Shown here one piece after another: positions 44,501 to 55,241 of a DNA stretch of 64,000 nt. Numbering within the stretch: the stretch's first letter is position 1; each line of letters opens with the position of its first letter. A model generated the notes under the pieces. That model was not told where the DNA came from. It worked only from the letters and a program-made list of their open reading frames with translations, and did no database searches. The DNA comes from Amoebophrya sp. A120 (Eukaryota; Sar; Dinophyceae; Syndiniales; Amoebophryaceae). The stretch spans positions 295,915-359,914 of the forward strand of contig CAJINV010000010.1 in the NCBI GenBank assembly GCA_905178155.1, written 5' to 3'. A program made the position numbers and the translations under genes.

Positions 44501-47500
44501 TAAAATTTTTCTGAAAGGAAAAATGAAATTTGTGAAGATGCTGCTGTGCCTAAAAAGCGAGATAATTTGTCATGCGTGTTCACTGAAATTGAGATTCCGA
44601 CGAGTGCGATTATACTTTTCCAATGCATAACGCCCCGCGCAACACGATTTCGTCATCGTCCTCGAAGTCGGTCAATCCCCGCTCCTCCTTGTTGGATAAG
44701 GTGTCGGGGTTCTCTTTTTTACTTTGTCCAATCTGCTTGGGGGTCTTTCGATATGCAAGAAAATGCTAAAACTGTTTCACTGTAAACTTGTGATGCAGGA
44801 GAAGATGACGCAGCACGGACCATGAACTTTTGGGCATGAATGTTGTAGTTTTCCCCGCCTGAGAGGCTCGGATGGAACATCAGCATTTTGATTTTCTATA
44901 TTCTTTCGTAAATATATAATGTAAAACAAACTTGATGTGTTATAGACCTTGCAAAACTCTTACAGTGCAACATTCTTTCCGTACGATATCAAATCCTTGA
45001 AGTGTAGTGGTCGCGCCGTTGGGAAGAAGTACCCCAAAATGAGGCTCTCAAGCGTTACATTCTGAAGATGTTGCATGACCTTTTGTGATGCAACAAGAAT
45101 GCCAAAAGCGACAGGAGGGCGAGGGAGGGAGCTTCTTGATGCACCTCTCGCATTACTACATACAAGTTTGGCACAGGTTTCCACGCTGTTTTGCCCCTTC
45201 GAAGATTTGTCATGCGCAGTAGCTTGATCGTCTCGAAGATGCTGATCGACATCACATGGCACTTTTGAAGACGCATCCTAAATCCTGCAACAGCTGAGAA
45301 TGTAACGTTTGAGCATTTTTATCCCATACCCACGTCCTTGCTGTTCTTATCAGCCACGCCGTGCAGTACATCGCGTCGGAGCGGCAAACCGTTCAGATGG
45401 TCCAACGATGGCCAGTGGAAAAACCCGACCCGGTCCTTGCACTCGCTGGCCCGCACCTTGTTGACGGGCATTTTTTTGAAGCTTTGCTCCCGCTGGTCGC
45501 TGTCCACCGTTCCTCCCACTTGGATATCCTGTTCGACGTTGTGTTGCTTATTCTTGTATATGGCGGCGCGAGCTCATTTTTTTTGAGAGTTTTTTTTTTT
45601 TTCATATGCCATTTAAATGCCTAGCAATATGTGCATTTACTGGCCCCATTACTATAGCTAAAAGCGGAAGGCCCGCCTGCGAAATGCAGACGGAGCCCGA
45701 TACTGCGGTAGCCGGCGGGGTGGTAAAGCAGGAAGCTGAGGCGCGGACCCGTCTCGGAGCGGTGCGCGAACGTGAAACCGCCAGCACCCATGGCCGCAAA
45801 GTTGTGGCGACGCTATGGCAATAGGGCGGCGAGACCACAAACGGGGCGCAACCCGCGCGCAGGCTGTGGCGCGTGGTCGCCGACATTCGGCCGACGAGGG
45901 GGCCCACGCAGGCAGCGAAAGCCCAAAGGGCGTGAAGGTCACGCTTGGGCGTTTGGCAGGCGGTGGCGATGGCGAGCTGTTTCGGGCGGTAGTCAATAAA
46001 AGCAAACAGCCGCCCGCCTCGCAACACAATCACGGTCGCCGGCCCTGGGGTGTCGGGGCCAGATGGTGGCGGAGGGCCCGGGGTGCGCATGCCAAAAAAA
46101 TAGGGGCGCAAGGGCGCGTCGCGCAGTGCCCTCGCCCCTGATTGTTTGGCTGCGGGGCGGATTTGGGGTCTGCGAAAGAACTACCAAGCGCCAACAAGGC
46201 CGCTGTCCCCGTGGCGGGCGGAGTTTCGTGATTCGGCGCGCGCAGCGATGCAGAGGCCGCTAGGATCAGAAACAATCCCGGGGCGGGTATAGAGTAAGCG
46301 CAAGGGGCCCCGGGGTCGATCCGAAAACCCGCCGCGCCCCGTGCCGTCGCCGAAGCACGCCGGAGAGAATGCGGGCCCTGCGAAGCAAAAATGGTAGGGC
46401 CGTGCTGGCAAGCGGGCCCGGGCGGGTGTGTCGCTCTGCTTAGGCAGGGAAGCGCGGGTTTTGCTGTATTCGCAAGGGCCTGGCATTGTCCTGCCGCGCC
46501 CGGCCGGCCGCTTCCTATGCCCGCCCGCCGGTGCGCAAGGCCGGCGGCGCTCACACACTTAGGGAGCCCACTACGCCGCGCCGCGACGCCTTTCCTTGGG
46601 GGCCTCTGTCTTTGAGGGGCATCCTCCCACTTGGATATCCTGTTCGCCGTTGTGTTGCTTATTCTTGTACATTGTGTTCTTGTAACTACATTCTACTAGT
46701 TGTAGGTCTCGTCTTCAAACAAAAAAGTTTGTTATTTTCGTTCCGTGGTGTTTCTCATTGCAAAGCGCAGCACATCCTCATTCATCTCGTTGGATACACT
46801 CATGCTCAGGTGAACACGATGAAGAAGTGTAGTGAAGATCGATGGTACTACTACTTAGACTTACGTTTACATAACAAGAAACTTTTTATACAGCATTACA
46901 TAGTGATTGTGATTAAGCTTTATCTTACCCCGTCTTTCACCGTCTTGTCCGGTTTGCAGGCTGGGAACATGACGTGCTTGCTATCAAAATGAAAATTCGC
47001 CCCTCCCAATATCGAATCGGAAATCTGTGGAACGCGGGATCATTCGTGTTGTACACGGATCAGCTCTGCCTTGCAGTAAAGGACTGCAGGCAGATGCAAA
47101 GCCCGAATAGTGCCTTTTTGTTGTAGGTGCCTAGCAATGCAGAACTATCCTCTGAATGCCATACTACAGCATTATGAAATTCTCTTAGAATGCAGCGGAG
47201 TCTCTGGGTTTATTCTTGCCTTCTTGCAATAATGATTCTCATTCTGTGGTCCTAAATCAGCATCAAAAATTTTCAGAAGTATCCCTTTTCAGTATGGGGA
47301 GGGGGGACTTTCCTTTACGATACTTGCGCTTGGGCGACAGCGACTTGCTAGTATCGGAATCGCTGTCGGGGCTCTATCCTGTGTAAAAACGTCCCCACCT
47401 CCCCCCAGGGCTGTCATGCAATTTTGCATGCCGAAACTGTGCATCATGCGCAGCCGCATGCGGACCATTTTCTCACACTGTCTGGGACTTTCTTTGTCAT

Positions 47501-50500
47501 GCTCTAATCAGGATGAGAACTAGGAGTTAGATTTGATTTGTGATGTGGCTTGCTCACTATATTAGCCAGCCACAAGAACTATACACTCGGGCGAGACCAC
47601 CCAAACCACGTGTCATGCGCACCAGCAAAACCTTCTTGTTGATTTGTGTTGCAAAGTCACCATCTTGACTCTGGGAAGTAGATGGGACGTAGTTTTAACA
47701 CAGGGTAGACTCATACCCTGGTACATGAAGTCCGCAATCACGTCGTCGAGCTGCGTGATGCAGTGTATGCCGTGCAAAAGCAATCTATCATGTAGGCGCA
47801 CTAGCGGTGACGGCATGACAACGTTTTTCAGAGTCAAAGCTAGGCTAGATCATGTCAACATCATGCGCCGGAATCTGTTCATTATACGCAAGATAGTAGA
47901 TGAGTAGATGCATCTATATGTATTTCACGCATGTTGAGCTGGTGTGCGATTCATTAGCATTACTACGTAGCGGCGATGCTTTTGCGGATGATACAGTACA
48001 CGTAGGAACAACACAGGTCGTCACACGAGGTGCCAGCCTCGGTGTCGGTGCCCCTCATTCTGTGAAAAAACGTACCAACCACATGATATTTCTCATGTTC
48101 ATCAAAATCTTGGGAAGCTAACAAGGATCGTCGGGCAACAACATCGCTGTCACTTTACAACGCTGCAGCTGGACGAAACGGTAGCCATTTTAATTTTTCT
48201 CCTCCTCGACAAAGAAGAAGAACTCTAGTAGGCGGCATAAAAATTTCAGCGGCAAAGTGATCTTCACTATAATCGAGAGACAGTCAGGAGCACAGAAAGC
48301 TCCTATGACACCGGCTCCAGGATCATGAGCATCGCACATTTGTTGCAGTTCTTGCCAATGCAAAGTACTAAACCGGGTCGGTACGTTTTTGCTTCGGTGG
48401 ATACCGCATTTTTTGTCTGCATCTAGTGTGTACTTCAGGTCGTGGCTGCCATATCAAATGTAAAAATGTCTGGGTCTGGAAGAATGCGCGATTTGTCATG
48501 CTTCTCTGGCATGACTCTTAAATCTGTCATGCAGGTTACCCAAGAGCCCCAATTTCCTGTCATGCAAAAACGCAGTTTGTCATGCAGAATAGGCAACACC
48601 TAGAAGCTCAGAAACTTGTCATGCTGAGCCAGCACTTATGGCTTCCGCATGATACGCCACCCAGCATCACAAGTTTCCAGACCCAGACATTTTTACATTT
48701 GATATGCCACCTTTATCGACGATCCCCTTCTCGTTGATTTTCAGCCCAACGAGTGTGCAGGGATGCTTGTGACAGTATGGAAGACTCGTCTCAAACTTTA
48801 CTACATTGGTCGCCGTTACTTACATGATTTTGCCAGAATCCAAGACTAGCAAAAAGCGAACTGCATGGACCTCGGGCTTGCGCTTGCGCGTCCTCGTGCA
48901 TCACAGATTAGGCACGGATTCGAATGCAGCTATTCAGGGCGTCGAGAGCTTGCCATGCGGAGTAACTTGATCGTGTGGAGGGTGATAGCAAATTTGCAAC
49001 ATCAACATGTTGACAAGTAATGTATTGCAGTAAACAATATCAAGGTAACGCTCGAGAGTCTCATAAACAGGTTTTGGCGTTTTTCTCCTGCTCAACCAAG
49101 GACCGGATCTGGCTATACACTGCAAACATATCAGGGTCTGGAAGAACCTTCTATAGACTAGCCTCTCCAGTACCAAGATGCAGATGGGAGACGGTAATGG
49201 TAACAGACTGCACGTCGCAGCAAATAAGCATGAAAAATGTTATGCACAGATTCAGGAGTGATTCGAAAACGAAATGGTGCGCAATACAGGTAGTTTCTTG
49301 TTCTTTTATTCTTCCAGACCCAACCACGTTTGCAGTTCATACTGCCCCGAGAGAGACAAATCTTTCTGCTCCTGCTTGACCAAGTCGGGCATGCCGTTGT
49401 CGAGCGCCGTCGCCGTATGGGTGTGTCAGGATCGAAATCGTCAACGTTGAAATAATTTCTCACGCATAAATTGCAAGGCATGAAGTGCCTCTCTTGCAGG
49501 GACGGCAAGTGAGGCCGACTGTCAGCCTGTTTGGGGTCTGGTGCGCTAGAGCTGCTAAAGTAGCAGGACAAAAGACGCCTTCTGTCCCTGAACGGCATGA
49601 CAAACTGGATTTAGATGGTGCCGAAATTTGTCATGCGCCGCTTGAAAACTGGGCTTCCAACTGGTATCGATTTTAATTTTATGCATTACAAGTTATTTCA
49701 ACTTTGTCGATTTCGATCCTGACAATCCCATACTCCGCGTCGCCATCGTAGTGTTTTTGGCCCTTGACGACATTAGTCACATTTGAAAAGACATCATCAT
49801 CCGTCACGGTTGCTTGCTGTTGTGCCGGCGCTTTCGCATTACCGGGTGAAGGAGCTGGACCTGGACCTGGAGCTGTTTGTTCTAGTAGAGCGGTCGGTCG
49901 TAGTTCCGGCGCCAGTCGTATGCATTGCAAATACGTCTAGGTCTGGAAGGATGCCTGCGAGGTGTGTCATGTATATTTATTTAGTACATGACCCATGATG
50001 TCTGTGATGCATGCCTGAGTAATATCACAGATTTTTTGAAGGCGGTTTCATGCCTCTTCCGCCGGAGAACCAACTTCGTCTCCAAGTAGAAAAAAGAACA
50101 GCCTGACTCTTCTTGCTGCTCATGCAATACAGATTTTTTTAGATTCCAAAGGTAGCATCACAAGTTCCATCCTTCGAGACCCAGACATATCTGCATTCCA
50201 TAAGCCGTGCGTGATCGTCGTTTTCCCCGAAGACCTCGAAGTCCGGGACGAAATTTGCTATCCACTGCAAATTATGCATTGCAAAAGTATCGTACTCGTA
50301 CTCATTGCAGTTATGCATTACAAATCTAGTTGCTAAGGTAAATCAGCATTACAAATTTAATTTGTAATGCTGTATGGCGGGAGCAAAGTGATATTTTTGA
50401 AAATAATAAAATTTTGATCGATGGGTATTTAGGCTTTTGCATTTAGCACACTGTAAAACCATCTATAAAAGGCGCCAATTAACTATATGATTAAGCTAGC

Positions 50501-53346
50501 TAGCTAAGGAAGGTCCGGCGGAGCGGCATCAGCACGGAGGAAGGGCGGCCCGGTCGGTTACGGCTGTGGGCACAGCCGTGGAGCAGCAGGTCGTGGAAGA
50601 CGATGTCGAAGGGCCGGCCCCGGACCTTCCTTAGCTAGCTACTTTAACATGGTGCCTAGCTATGCATATCATAAAAATGTAATTAGGTAGTCCCATCGTA
50701 GTATGCATTTTTACCCTTTGTTGAAGTTCCGGGACCCCGATTATGATTGGGCTTGAAAGAAAACCGAAATATTTCCAACGCAGGACAAAAGTTTGGGGGC
50801 GGGCCGAAAAGAAATTGCGCGCAAGCCTCACACACGAGCAACAGTATGGCTTGAATGTGACTAGCGGGCTTCTCGTGCTTCAGGCCTGGAAGAAAACACA
50901 AGCAACCACATGCGAAATCCTTGAAAGTCGCGCGCTCCGTGCGTTTTCGACAACGACTGTCCCCAATCCGCACGCTATCACGTGTTCGACTCATGCTAAA
51001 GCGGGAATTTTGCAAAATGTGAAAAATCGATTTTTCAAAAAAAAAATTTCAAAGGAATTCCAAAAAAATTCCAAAAAAATTTTCGGCGAGCGACAAACTC
51101 TTCAATTTCCGCCCGTGTTTGACGCATTTTTTGCGATGGGTATGAAAGTGGGTAATTTTTCCGAGCTTTTTTGGGGGTGGCAAAAAGTAAATCAGAAAAC
51201 CTGTGGGCGGGCCATGTTATTGCCTGCAAAGCCCGCCCTGTGGCGCATTTCTGAAGAAATGCTGCGCTACAATGTCTAGCGACGCCCCACCCAGAAAGGA
51301 GGTGGAGCCCGATGTCTTCGCGCCTAGGTCAAATTCGCAGGCCGACGCTAATCATAGAAAACGGGGCCAATTGTGGCCGATCGGCTAACGCCTCAAGATG
51401 TGGCCCAATAAGGTCGCCCGGCGCGAAGGCGCTGGAAAAAATTCAACTTGGAAAATTTTTTTCGTTTTCTTTCCGAGAATCTGCCCTCATCATCCGGAGC
51501 CTCAACCTTTGGTTAAAATTTTATTATTTTCAAAAATATCACTTTGCTCCCGCCATATGCTGAGCCAATTTGTATTGCGATTTACACTAGTACGATACTT
51601 TTGCACAGCATACAAATATCTCTAGGTCTGGAACGTTGTGATGCATCTCAGTGAATAGAAAACACACTGCAAGTTTTATGCACCGCGAAGCATGACAGAT
51701 TTACCCGTGTCCCCGTGTTGCGTAATATTCCGCATGAAAAAAATGAAATCACACAGCGTTTTTGCATGACAGACAAGAGGAGTTCTTGCTGGCCACGCAA
51801 TACAGAGGACCTGAGTGGGATCATGCCAGACTACCATGGCAAACTTTTACTTTGCATCCTTCCAGATATATTTGCAATGCATATTTGCTGCCGCGAAGCG
51901 AACCTGCGTCGGGAGGAAAAGTAGCATGCCGACGCTCGTGGCGAAAATCGTACGGAGCGACGCGGTATGAACTGCAAAAGTATCGTACTTGTTTGTATTG
52001 CACTCATGCACGACTACAAATTTTTTTCTTAAGGGAAATCCGCATTACAGTTTTTATTTCCCATGCTGAGGAAATTTGTATATGCAATTTATACGAATAC
52101 GATACTTTTGCAGTTCATACGCGGAGAGAAAGAAGGAATTCCTGCTCGAGGATGAAGATGTTGATGCTGAGCAGGTGCTGCCCGCCGTCGCTGGTGTTGA
52201 ACAAGCACAAGCACAAGGACGGCAGAAACTCATTTTTTCTTCAGCGCCAGAAGATGGAGATGCCATGTTCTTGACGGATGCAGCACGACCATCACCATGT
52301 CGTTTGCGGCCCGCATGATGTTGCCCGGCTGCTTTGTTCAAATTCAGAAATGATGTTTGTGATCCACTTGTTCTACAACTACTGGCTGTGCCTGCTGCGC
52401 TCCTAGTAGTTGTACCAAAGAGTGCTTTCCCTTTGGCTTTCCTCTTCTCCGTACTACTTTGTGTTGTATCTGCTAGTTGCGGTTCAGCCATACTTCGTCC
52501 TGCCCTCTGTTGACCCACCTTGTTTACAACTGCGCAATTGTAGCTGCTTGTTCCAGCTAGAGATGATGGCGCCGATGTCGGTCGCGGCTCCGCCATTCTT
52601 GCAGTAGTTTTCCGTGGTAGTTCTAGTTGTGACGACGTCAATCTGCTTGTCGTACTACAAGCTGCCGAAGGAGGACCAGCGACTGGTGCAGAAAAAGAAG
52701 CGGAAGCCGGTCCAGAACTACCTTCTTCTCGGTCACTACTTACTGTTGTAGTCATTTTTGCAGCCGCAGTAGCAATGGAACACGAACAACGAGAACTAGT
52801 ACTACGGAACGCCGTAGTTGCACCAGGAGCCGTTGTTGCGCCACAGCTAGACTTCCCACATTGCGTCCTCAGGTAGGTCGTGCACAGCTCTCCTCGCTGT
52901 TCGTGTAGTCGTGTTGATGATGTCGTCGTGGTCACACTCGTCGTCGTGCAAGAACCTCTTCTACTAGCTAGTTCGTGAAGCAGCTGCACACCATCGCCGA
53001 GCTCCTCTTGTTCCCGTGCGGCTCGTCCTTCGTGGCGTTTGATTCTGGAAGAGGAAGTCAACGACAAAGATAATTTAGTTCCTGTTGCTGGAGCTGCAAC
53101 ACTGCTGTTTTCCTGGTTGTTCTTCGTATCGACAAGAGAGCGGTTATTTTTCTGAAGCGAAAAAGTATCGCAGCTATTGTTCGTCTCAGCTTCCTCCCAC
53201 CGCGGTAAAAATGTAGTTGTCATTCCTCGTGGGAGCGATGTGCTGGTTGAGAACAGCCTTCCCGCTTCCGAATAGGCGGAAGGACGTCGGACGTCGCGGC
53301 CCACGTGGCTGCTAGTAGGGTTGGGAGAGCAGCTACACGCTGACAT
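41574..53346 (-). CDS. paralogue A: membrane-anchored Cys-rich protein, heavily introner-split
   Basis: Family not recognised. The first exon (52120-53346) encodes about 410 Ser/Thr-rich residues from MSACSCSPNPTSS. The next (51884-51965) supplies a single membrane segment (FATSVGMLLFLPTQV), then a large cysteine-bearing domain that aligns throughout with gene B: TCHKHPCTL, DLKYTLDAD, CDDLCCSYVYCITQLD, MFPACKPD, SECKDRVGFFHWP, ARPLHFKDL, FEFTATPIVWENP, QTLRLIVADSRG, WHIPKSRE, QNCVVFTENMHEHLYG, ending ETEIELQVTV then TAG at 41574. Exons as read: 52120-53346, 51884-51965, 50203-50258, 49731-49918, 49342-49415, 49066-49112, 48705-48775, 48404-48451, 47994-48059, 47708-47765, 47323-47374, 46929-46981, 45329-45528, ~44985-45035, 44630-44705, 44412-44455, 44106-44130, 43768-43802, 43356-43493, 43127-43202, 42939-42957, 42700-42732, 41949-42036, 41574-41630. 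The part 42.04-42.70 kb and the join near 44.7-45.0 kb are unresolved. Paired conserved Cys suggest a disulfide-bonded lumenal or extracellular domain. Confidence 0.7.
41631..41948. mobile_element. introner, F2
   Basis: 318 bp; left GCTGCAAATGTATCTGGGCC, right ACGTATTTGCACTGGATA. TSD decayed (GGGGC/GCCTG). Frame retained: TSQA|SFLQL. Confidence 0.75.
42733..42938. mobile_element. introner, unclassified
   Basis: 206 bp from TATCACAAGC to GCAGTGGATA with perfect TSD TTCCG. A third TTCCG flanked by GATA at 42700 marks a second, unresolved element beginning immediately downstream. Splits VGG|TMDDY. Confidence 0.7.
43203..43355. mobile_element. introner, F1
   Basis: 153 bp, F1 ends, perfect TSD GACCC. 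Splits DSRG|QNHPL; paralogue B is uninterrupted here (DSRGHNYPR). Confidence 0.93.
43494..43767. mobile_element. introner, F4
   Basis: 274 bp, F4 ends (TATGAGGGTGCATAAAAACT / GTGCACGCTCATA). TSD decayed (GCTGA/CTTGT). Frame kept: DDDK|SQPGS. Confidence 0.8.
43803..44105. mobile_element. introner, degenerate F2
   Basis: 303 bp; one end retains TCTCGGTCTACTGGTACTGG on the minus strand, the other is eroded. TSD TCCAA/TCCCG. Frame kept: AAAG|TLYTN. Confidence 0.65.
44131..44411. mobile_element. introner, F2
   Basis: 281 bp, F2 ends, perfect TSD ACGGA. Splits WENP|FIGAA. Separated from 43803-44105 by 25 bp of exon. Confidence 0.92.
44456..44629. mobile_element. introner, F1
   Basis: 174 bp, diverged F1 ends, perfect TSD ACGCC. 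Splits LRGA|FEFTA. Confidence 0.9.
45036..45328. mobile_element. introner, F8
   Basis: About 293 bp; F8 ends (GGCTCTCAAGCGTTACATTC / GAGAATGTAACGTTTGAGCA). Left boundary is within a few bases because the TSD is imperfect. Joins KDVG|YFFPT. Confidence 0.75.
45511..46669. repeat. 48-bp direct repeat flanking a GC-rich 1.06-kb insertion
   Basis: Copies at 45511-45558 and 46622-46669 differ at one base. On the gene strand each contains the last ~30 nt of an intron including its AG and the first 18 nt of the following exon of paralogue A, so the splice acceptor is duplicated. The insert (45559-46621) is GC-rich and, read on the minus strand, ends in a run of A (near 45590-45601), like a retroposed sequence. 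No recognisable protein in it. Confidence 0.75.
46982..47322. mobile_element. introner, F10
   Basis: 341 bp; ends TATCAAAATGAAAATTCGCC and GGGGGGACTTTCCTTTACGA, perfect TSD CTTGC. Splits PKRK|HVMFP. Confidence 0.9.
47375..47707. mobile_element. introner, F3
   Basis: 333 bp, F3 ends, TSD GGCTC/GACTC. Splits YQGM|SPDSD, within a codon of the F2 site in paralogue B. Confidence 0.9.
47766..47993. mobile_element. introner, diverged F1
   Basis: 228 bp; ends TATGCCGTGCAAAAGCAATC and GATGCTTTTGCGGATGATA, TSD CAGTG/CAGTA. Splits YVYC|ITQLD. Confidence 0.85.
48060..48403. mobile_element. introner, F3
   Basis: About 344 bp; F3 ends (TGTGAAAAAACGTACC / GTACGTTTTTGCTTCGGTGG). On the gene strand it runs TATCC...ACAG; frame is kept with this AG acceptor: DKKCG|MRGTD. 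Confidence 0.7.
48452..48704. mobile_element. introner, F2
   Basis: 253 bp, near-perfect F2 TIRs, perfect TSD TGCCA. Splits DKGG|SHDLK. Confidence 0.95.
48776..49065. mobile_element. introner, F8
   Basis: 290 bp, F8 ends, TSD GACAG/AACAG. Splits AKTC|HKHPC. Confidence 0.88.
49113..49341. mobile_element. introner, F2
   Basis: 229 bp, diverged F2 ends, TSD CTGGC/CTGCC. Splits SLSG|QIRSL. Confidence 0.87.
49416..49730. mobile_element. introner, F9
   Basis: 315 bp, F9 ends, TSD CGCCG/CTCCG. Splits GDAE|TALDN. Confidence 0.9.
49919..50202. mobile_element. introner, F2
   Basis: 284 bp, F2 ends, TSD AGTCG/AGCCG. Splits HARL|APELR. Confidence 0.9.
50373..51557. mobile_element. 1,185-bp TIR transposon nested in the F1 introner
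   Basis: Perfect 43-bp terminal inverted repeats (50373-50415, 51515-51557; begins TATGGCGGGAGCAAAGTGAT) and perfect 5-bp TSD TGCTG (50368-50372, 51558-51562). It shares the TAT...ATA ends and 5-bp TSD of the introners. A 178-codon plus-strand frame (50743-51279) has no recognisable transposase motif, so it is probably non-autonomous. Confidence 0.92.
50497..50641. mobile_element. 145-bp hairpin element nested in the 1.2-kb transposon
   Basis: Perfect 22-bp inverted repeats at 50497-50518 and 50620-50641 (TAGCTAGCTAAGGAAGGTCC...), GC-rich interior. No clear TSD. It may be a MITE-like insertion or a hairpin native to its host. Confidence 0.6.
51966..52119. mobile_element. introner, F1
   Basis: 154 bp, F1 ends, perfect TSD CGCGG. 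Splits FLSA|SLRTI just before the membrane segment of paralogue A. Confidence 0.95.
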
Positions 53347-53399
53347 GGTGATATTCGGAAATATTGAAAATGCAGGGCGAGCTCGCGATGGTGTAAAAA

Positions 53400-55240
53400 C
53401 CTGCTGATCAGTAATGTGTGCCCCGCCTCGGTTCGAAGAAGTTCTTACGAAGATAGTACAGCCTCCGACTTTCTACTCATATTGCTGCTGCTTTTCTCCT
53501 GGACAATTGACCGCGAAGTTGATGCTGTAGACCAGCACGACCAGCGATGCTTCTTCTTGGAAAGGCCGGCCCAGCAGATGACCGGGGTGTTGGTGATGTG
53601 TACTCTCAAAACCGCAGTAGACTACACGTTGGAAGCCTGGTTGTCGACGTCTTGCACGACAGACGTCGCGCCGGACTCTGTCGGAGGTGTCACGATTGTC
53701 CTTTTCAAATTAAGACTTTAGTTGTTTCCCTTCTAGTACGCTCAAAAAAATCGGGTTTCCTTGTAGAACCTGCGATAGATTGAAGAGCTGACTTGTTTTT
53801 GAGTTTTTTCTATCTTCGTGTCGTGTTCAGTATGCCTACACCCCGACTGTCCATCGCCAGAAAGTAAATAAACCCTGCGACTTTTTCCGCTCAACGACCA
53901 CCACTCAAGACGTCGCTCTGCGTCCCCGTTCTAGTACTGACGATTTTGACGTTAGAGCGACGAAATATGCTAAAATGTAGTAGAAGTAAGTAGTAGAGTA
54001 CCTCTAATTACTTAAGCAGTGCAGTGGACCAATTTCCCCCCGATACGTTCCGCATCCGCGCCTCTCTTCCTCGACATCAACAGGTTGTACTGGTGTACAA
54101 TAGTCAGGCGTTTTCATGATCATCGTCGCGACCGACGATTTGATTTAGCTTGCTTTTCGATACGAATATATACTCATACTCCAAGAAACGGCAAACAGAA
54201 ACAGAGCCTGCATGCAAACGTGGTCGATGCGAGTGGTATAATCATTCATGGCTCGATAACGAGAACGGCCCCAACAATGCGAAATATCGGAAGATACCTT
54301 TACCTGCGATGCTAGAAGAGCCCTATCAGATTCTATTATTAGTTGCGAAGCAACGAGGTGGGCACGAAAATGAACAAGGCAGGCACCACAATTCTTGCGT
54401 ATACAAATTGAATCGGGATAAGCAGGCGGCTGGGGCTGTTTTAGCACAAAACGTCGGCCCACCAAAACCAAGACGTGGCGGCTCCTACATATTCTACCAG
54501 AATAACAATTATTGTAGATTTGAAATTGTCAACAAACATTGGTGTACAGCAGGTTTTGGTTTTCTTCATTCGAAAAAGAGAAGGGCATTTGCTTCGCATT
54601 TTTTTCCTAATTTTATCAAGAAGAGTGACAGCGGCAGACGAGCACAAAACTTTTAGTTTTCCAATCAACTGCAAGGAGAAGGAAGACCTCGCTCTACGCA
54701 GCTTCGCTTGTCTCTGTTAGGTGTCTTTTGAGAAAAAAATAGGATGTAAAATAGGGCTCCAAGATAAAACGGTTCGGTTCGAGGTTCGTACAATTTTTAA
54801 TGATGATTTTCTGAAGCCGCAGCGAGGGAAGATAACAGTAGTTGTAATGTATTTCATTTGATGGGCTGAGATTCCATTCTGTGTGCAGAGATAGAGAATC
54901 TCAGTGAGTAATAAATATTAAAGCTAATCGTATATACTATCCTGCGAAGAAACATATAAAATTTCAATGTGCGCTTTCGCTTTGTTCTGAAATGAATTTT
55001 CTTGGAGTTGTTGTGATATGCGTTTTGAAATGAATTTTCTTGGAGTTGTGCTTGTCGTGTTCGCAACAGTAAATGAATTACTGCACGACGGTAGCTGAAA
55101 GTGCAAAGAGTCTTTGATATCGATATAAAACACAGAATAAACTGCTTTTCCTTCTCTACTTGTTATTCTTAAATCAGTTACAGTTGTTTTATTTTGGTTT
55201 TCCTTCTGGCCATCTTATAATCGTTTCTTCTCATGATCCT
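53400..55240. other. intergenic between paralogues A and B
   Basis: Should contain the A promoter and the B terminator. Plus-strand frames at 53416-53721 and 54150-54656 are open but lack domains or introners. A 24-bp direct repeat (TGAAATGAATTTTCTTGGAG...) occurs near 54988 and 55026. Confidence 0.35.
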
Positions 55241-55241
55241 G

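Larger units (their letters stand above)
50273..51612. mobile_element. introner, F1, nested in F2
   Basis: F1 ends with perfect TSD CAAAT (50268-50272, 51613-51617) duplicated from the F2 terminus. Itself interrupted; without the insert it is 150 bp, the usual F1 size. Confidence 0.92.
50259..51883. mobile_element. introner, F2, host of nested insertions
   Basis: F2 ends (left TATCCACTGCAAAT, right AGATATATTTGCAATGCATA) with perfect TSD TTTGC at 50254-50258 and 51884-51888. Interrupted after its first 14 bases by an F1 element. Without the insert it would be about 280 bp, the usual F2 size. Splits RFAAA|NFVPD. Confidence 0.92.

Noticed and set aside
45602-46554. Overlapping 169- and 174-codon frames on the minus strand
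   Set aside because: They lie in a high-GC insertion where stops are rare, are arginine/proline/alanine-rich and match no family.
50743-51279. 178-codon frame as a transposase
   Set aside because: No catalytic triad, helix-turn-helix or zinc-binding pattern could be seen, so I left the nested element as non-autonomous.
54150-54656. 168-codon plus-strand frame between the paralogues
   Set aside because: No domain, no introner, AT-rich composition and no splice context; possible but not supportable.
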